Shown here: piece after piece, positions 63,806 to 64,000 of the stretch | How the letters are laid out: each line of letters opens with the position of its first letter | How positions within the stretch are numbered: the first letter of the stretch is position 1 | DNA from: Subtercola endophyticus | GTDB lineage: Bacteria > Actinomycetota > Actinomycetes > Actinomycetales > Microbacteriaceae | DNA length: 64,000 bases | Direction: 5' to 3' | Assembly (NCBI RefSeq): GCF_021044565.1 | Contig: NZ_CP087997.1 | Location: 1,364,001 to 1,428,000 of the forward strand | Position numbers and translations under genes: made by a program | Notes under the pieces: model-generated | Database searches by the model: none | Seen by the model: the letters and a program-made list of their open reading frames with translations, nothing else | What the model was told of the DNA's origin: nothing

Positions 63806-64000
63806 AAGCCGACGGGTCGAACGACCGCATCGCGGGCGTGGCCGTCGTCGTGCCCGCTCGCAACGAGGCCGCCCTGATCGCCGACTGCCTGCGTTCGGTC
63901 GAAGAAGCCGTGCGCCACCTCGGCACGCGGATGCCCGTGGTGACCGTCGTGGTCGACGACAGCAGTTCCGACGGTACCGGTCACATCGCTCACGAGTTCG
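63802..64000 (+). CDS. family 2 glycosyltransferase, N-terminal part
   Basis: The GTG at 63802 overlaps the upstream stop (GTGA). The visible 66 residues include GVAVVVPARNEAALIADCLR (first strand and loop of GT-A fold) and VVVDDSSSDGTGHIA (nucleotide-sugar binding Asp). It runs off the right edge. In the operon it probably adds a sugar to the product formed or modified by the PIG-L/methyltransferase protein. Confidence 0.85.
   Translation, partial: MKADGSNDRIAGVAVVVPARNEAALIADCLRSVEEAVRHLGTRMPVVTVVVDDSSSDGTGHIAHEF

Overview
The window looks like chromosome of a high-GC actinobacterium, most likely of the family Microbacteriaceae. The evidence is the block FKBP isomerase - pafB - pafC - tatA - tatC - Ski2-like helicase - lnt - rbpA, frequent GTG starts with ATGA/GTGA overlaps, deazaflavin (F420)-type enzymes and a mycofactocin-type SDR. 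A DUF3494 ice-binding-like secreted protein hints at a cold habitat. I cannot name the genus. I saw no tRNA, rRNA or CRISPR array.

1-13.1 kb is conserved housekeeping sequence. It holds PafBC (DNA-damage response), Tat export, an RNA helicase, lipoprotein N-acyltransferase, the RNA polymerase partner RbpA, an nfeD - SPFH - gdpD operon, an SDR, a Nudix hydrolase and an HdeD-like membrane protein. 13.1-26.2 kb is an accessory region. It holds an AAA ATPase, a FitAB/VapBC-type toxin-antitoxin pair and an intact three-gene recombinase cassette (tyrosine recombinase - small HTH protein - degenerate recombinase with six CxxC pairs). It also holds two divergent MarR-type genes around a nested palindromic operator, a frameshifted TetR gene, and a decayed relative of the recombinase cassette. 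That relic is split by an intact IS3-family element (22277-23621) with a GCCG target duplication. Shorter relics of the same cassette lie at 25.0-25.3 and 25.9 kb.

26.2-40.9 kb is a metabolic and regulatory patchwork: alpha/beta hydrolase, three loci related to MmyB-like regulators (fragment, complete, and ligand domain only), a bicupin oxalate decarboxylase with a divergent PucR regulator, and an alkylsulfatase. An ECF41 sigma factor faces a DUF4383/NmrA operon across matching divergent ECF41-type promoters. Next come an ArfB-like ribosome rescue factor, two TetR-controlled oxidoreductase loci and a broken epoxide hydrolase. 41-48 kb holds an MFS transporter, a Ddn-like protein, glycine decarboxylase GcvP, a mycofactocin-type SDR and a broken surface-protein gene.

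48.1-64 kb holds an AlkA-like glycosylase, MTA/SAH nucleosidase and an AI-2E-family transporter, then two paralogous cardiolipin synthases separated by a GAP-family membrane protein and a YchJ remnant. It continues with the ice-binding-like protein, a capsular tyrosine autokinase, an alpha/beta hydrolase and glycogen debranching enzyme GlgX. The window ends in a translationally coupled operon of acyl-CoA dehydrogenase-like protein, PIG-L deacetylase/methyltransferase fusion and family 2 glycosyltransferase, which runs off the right edge.
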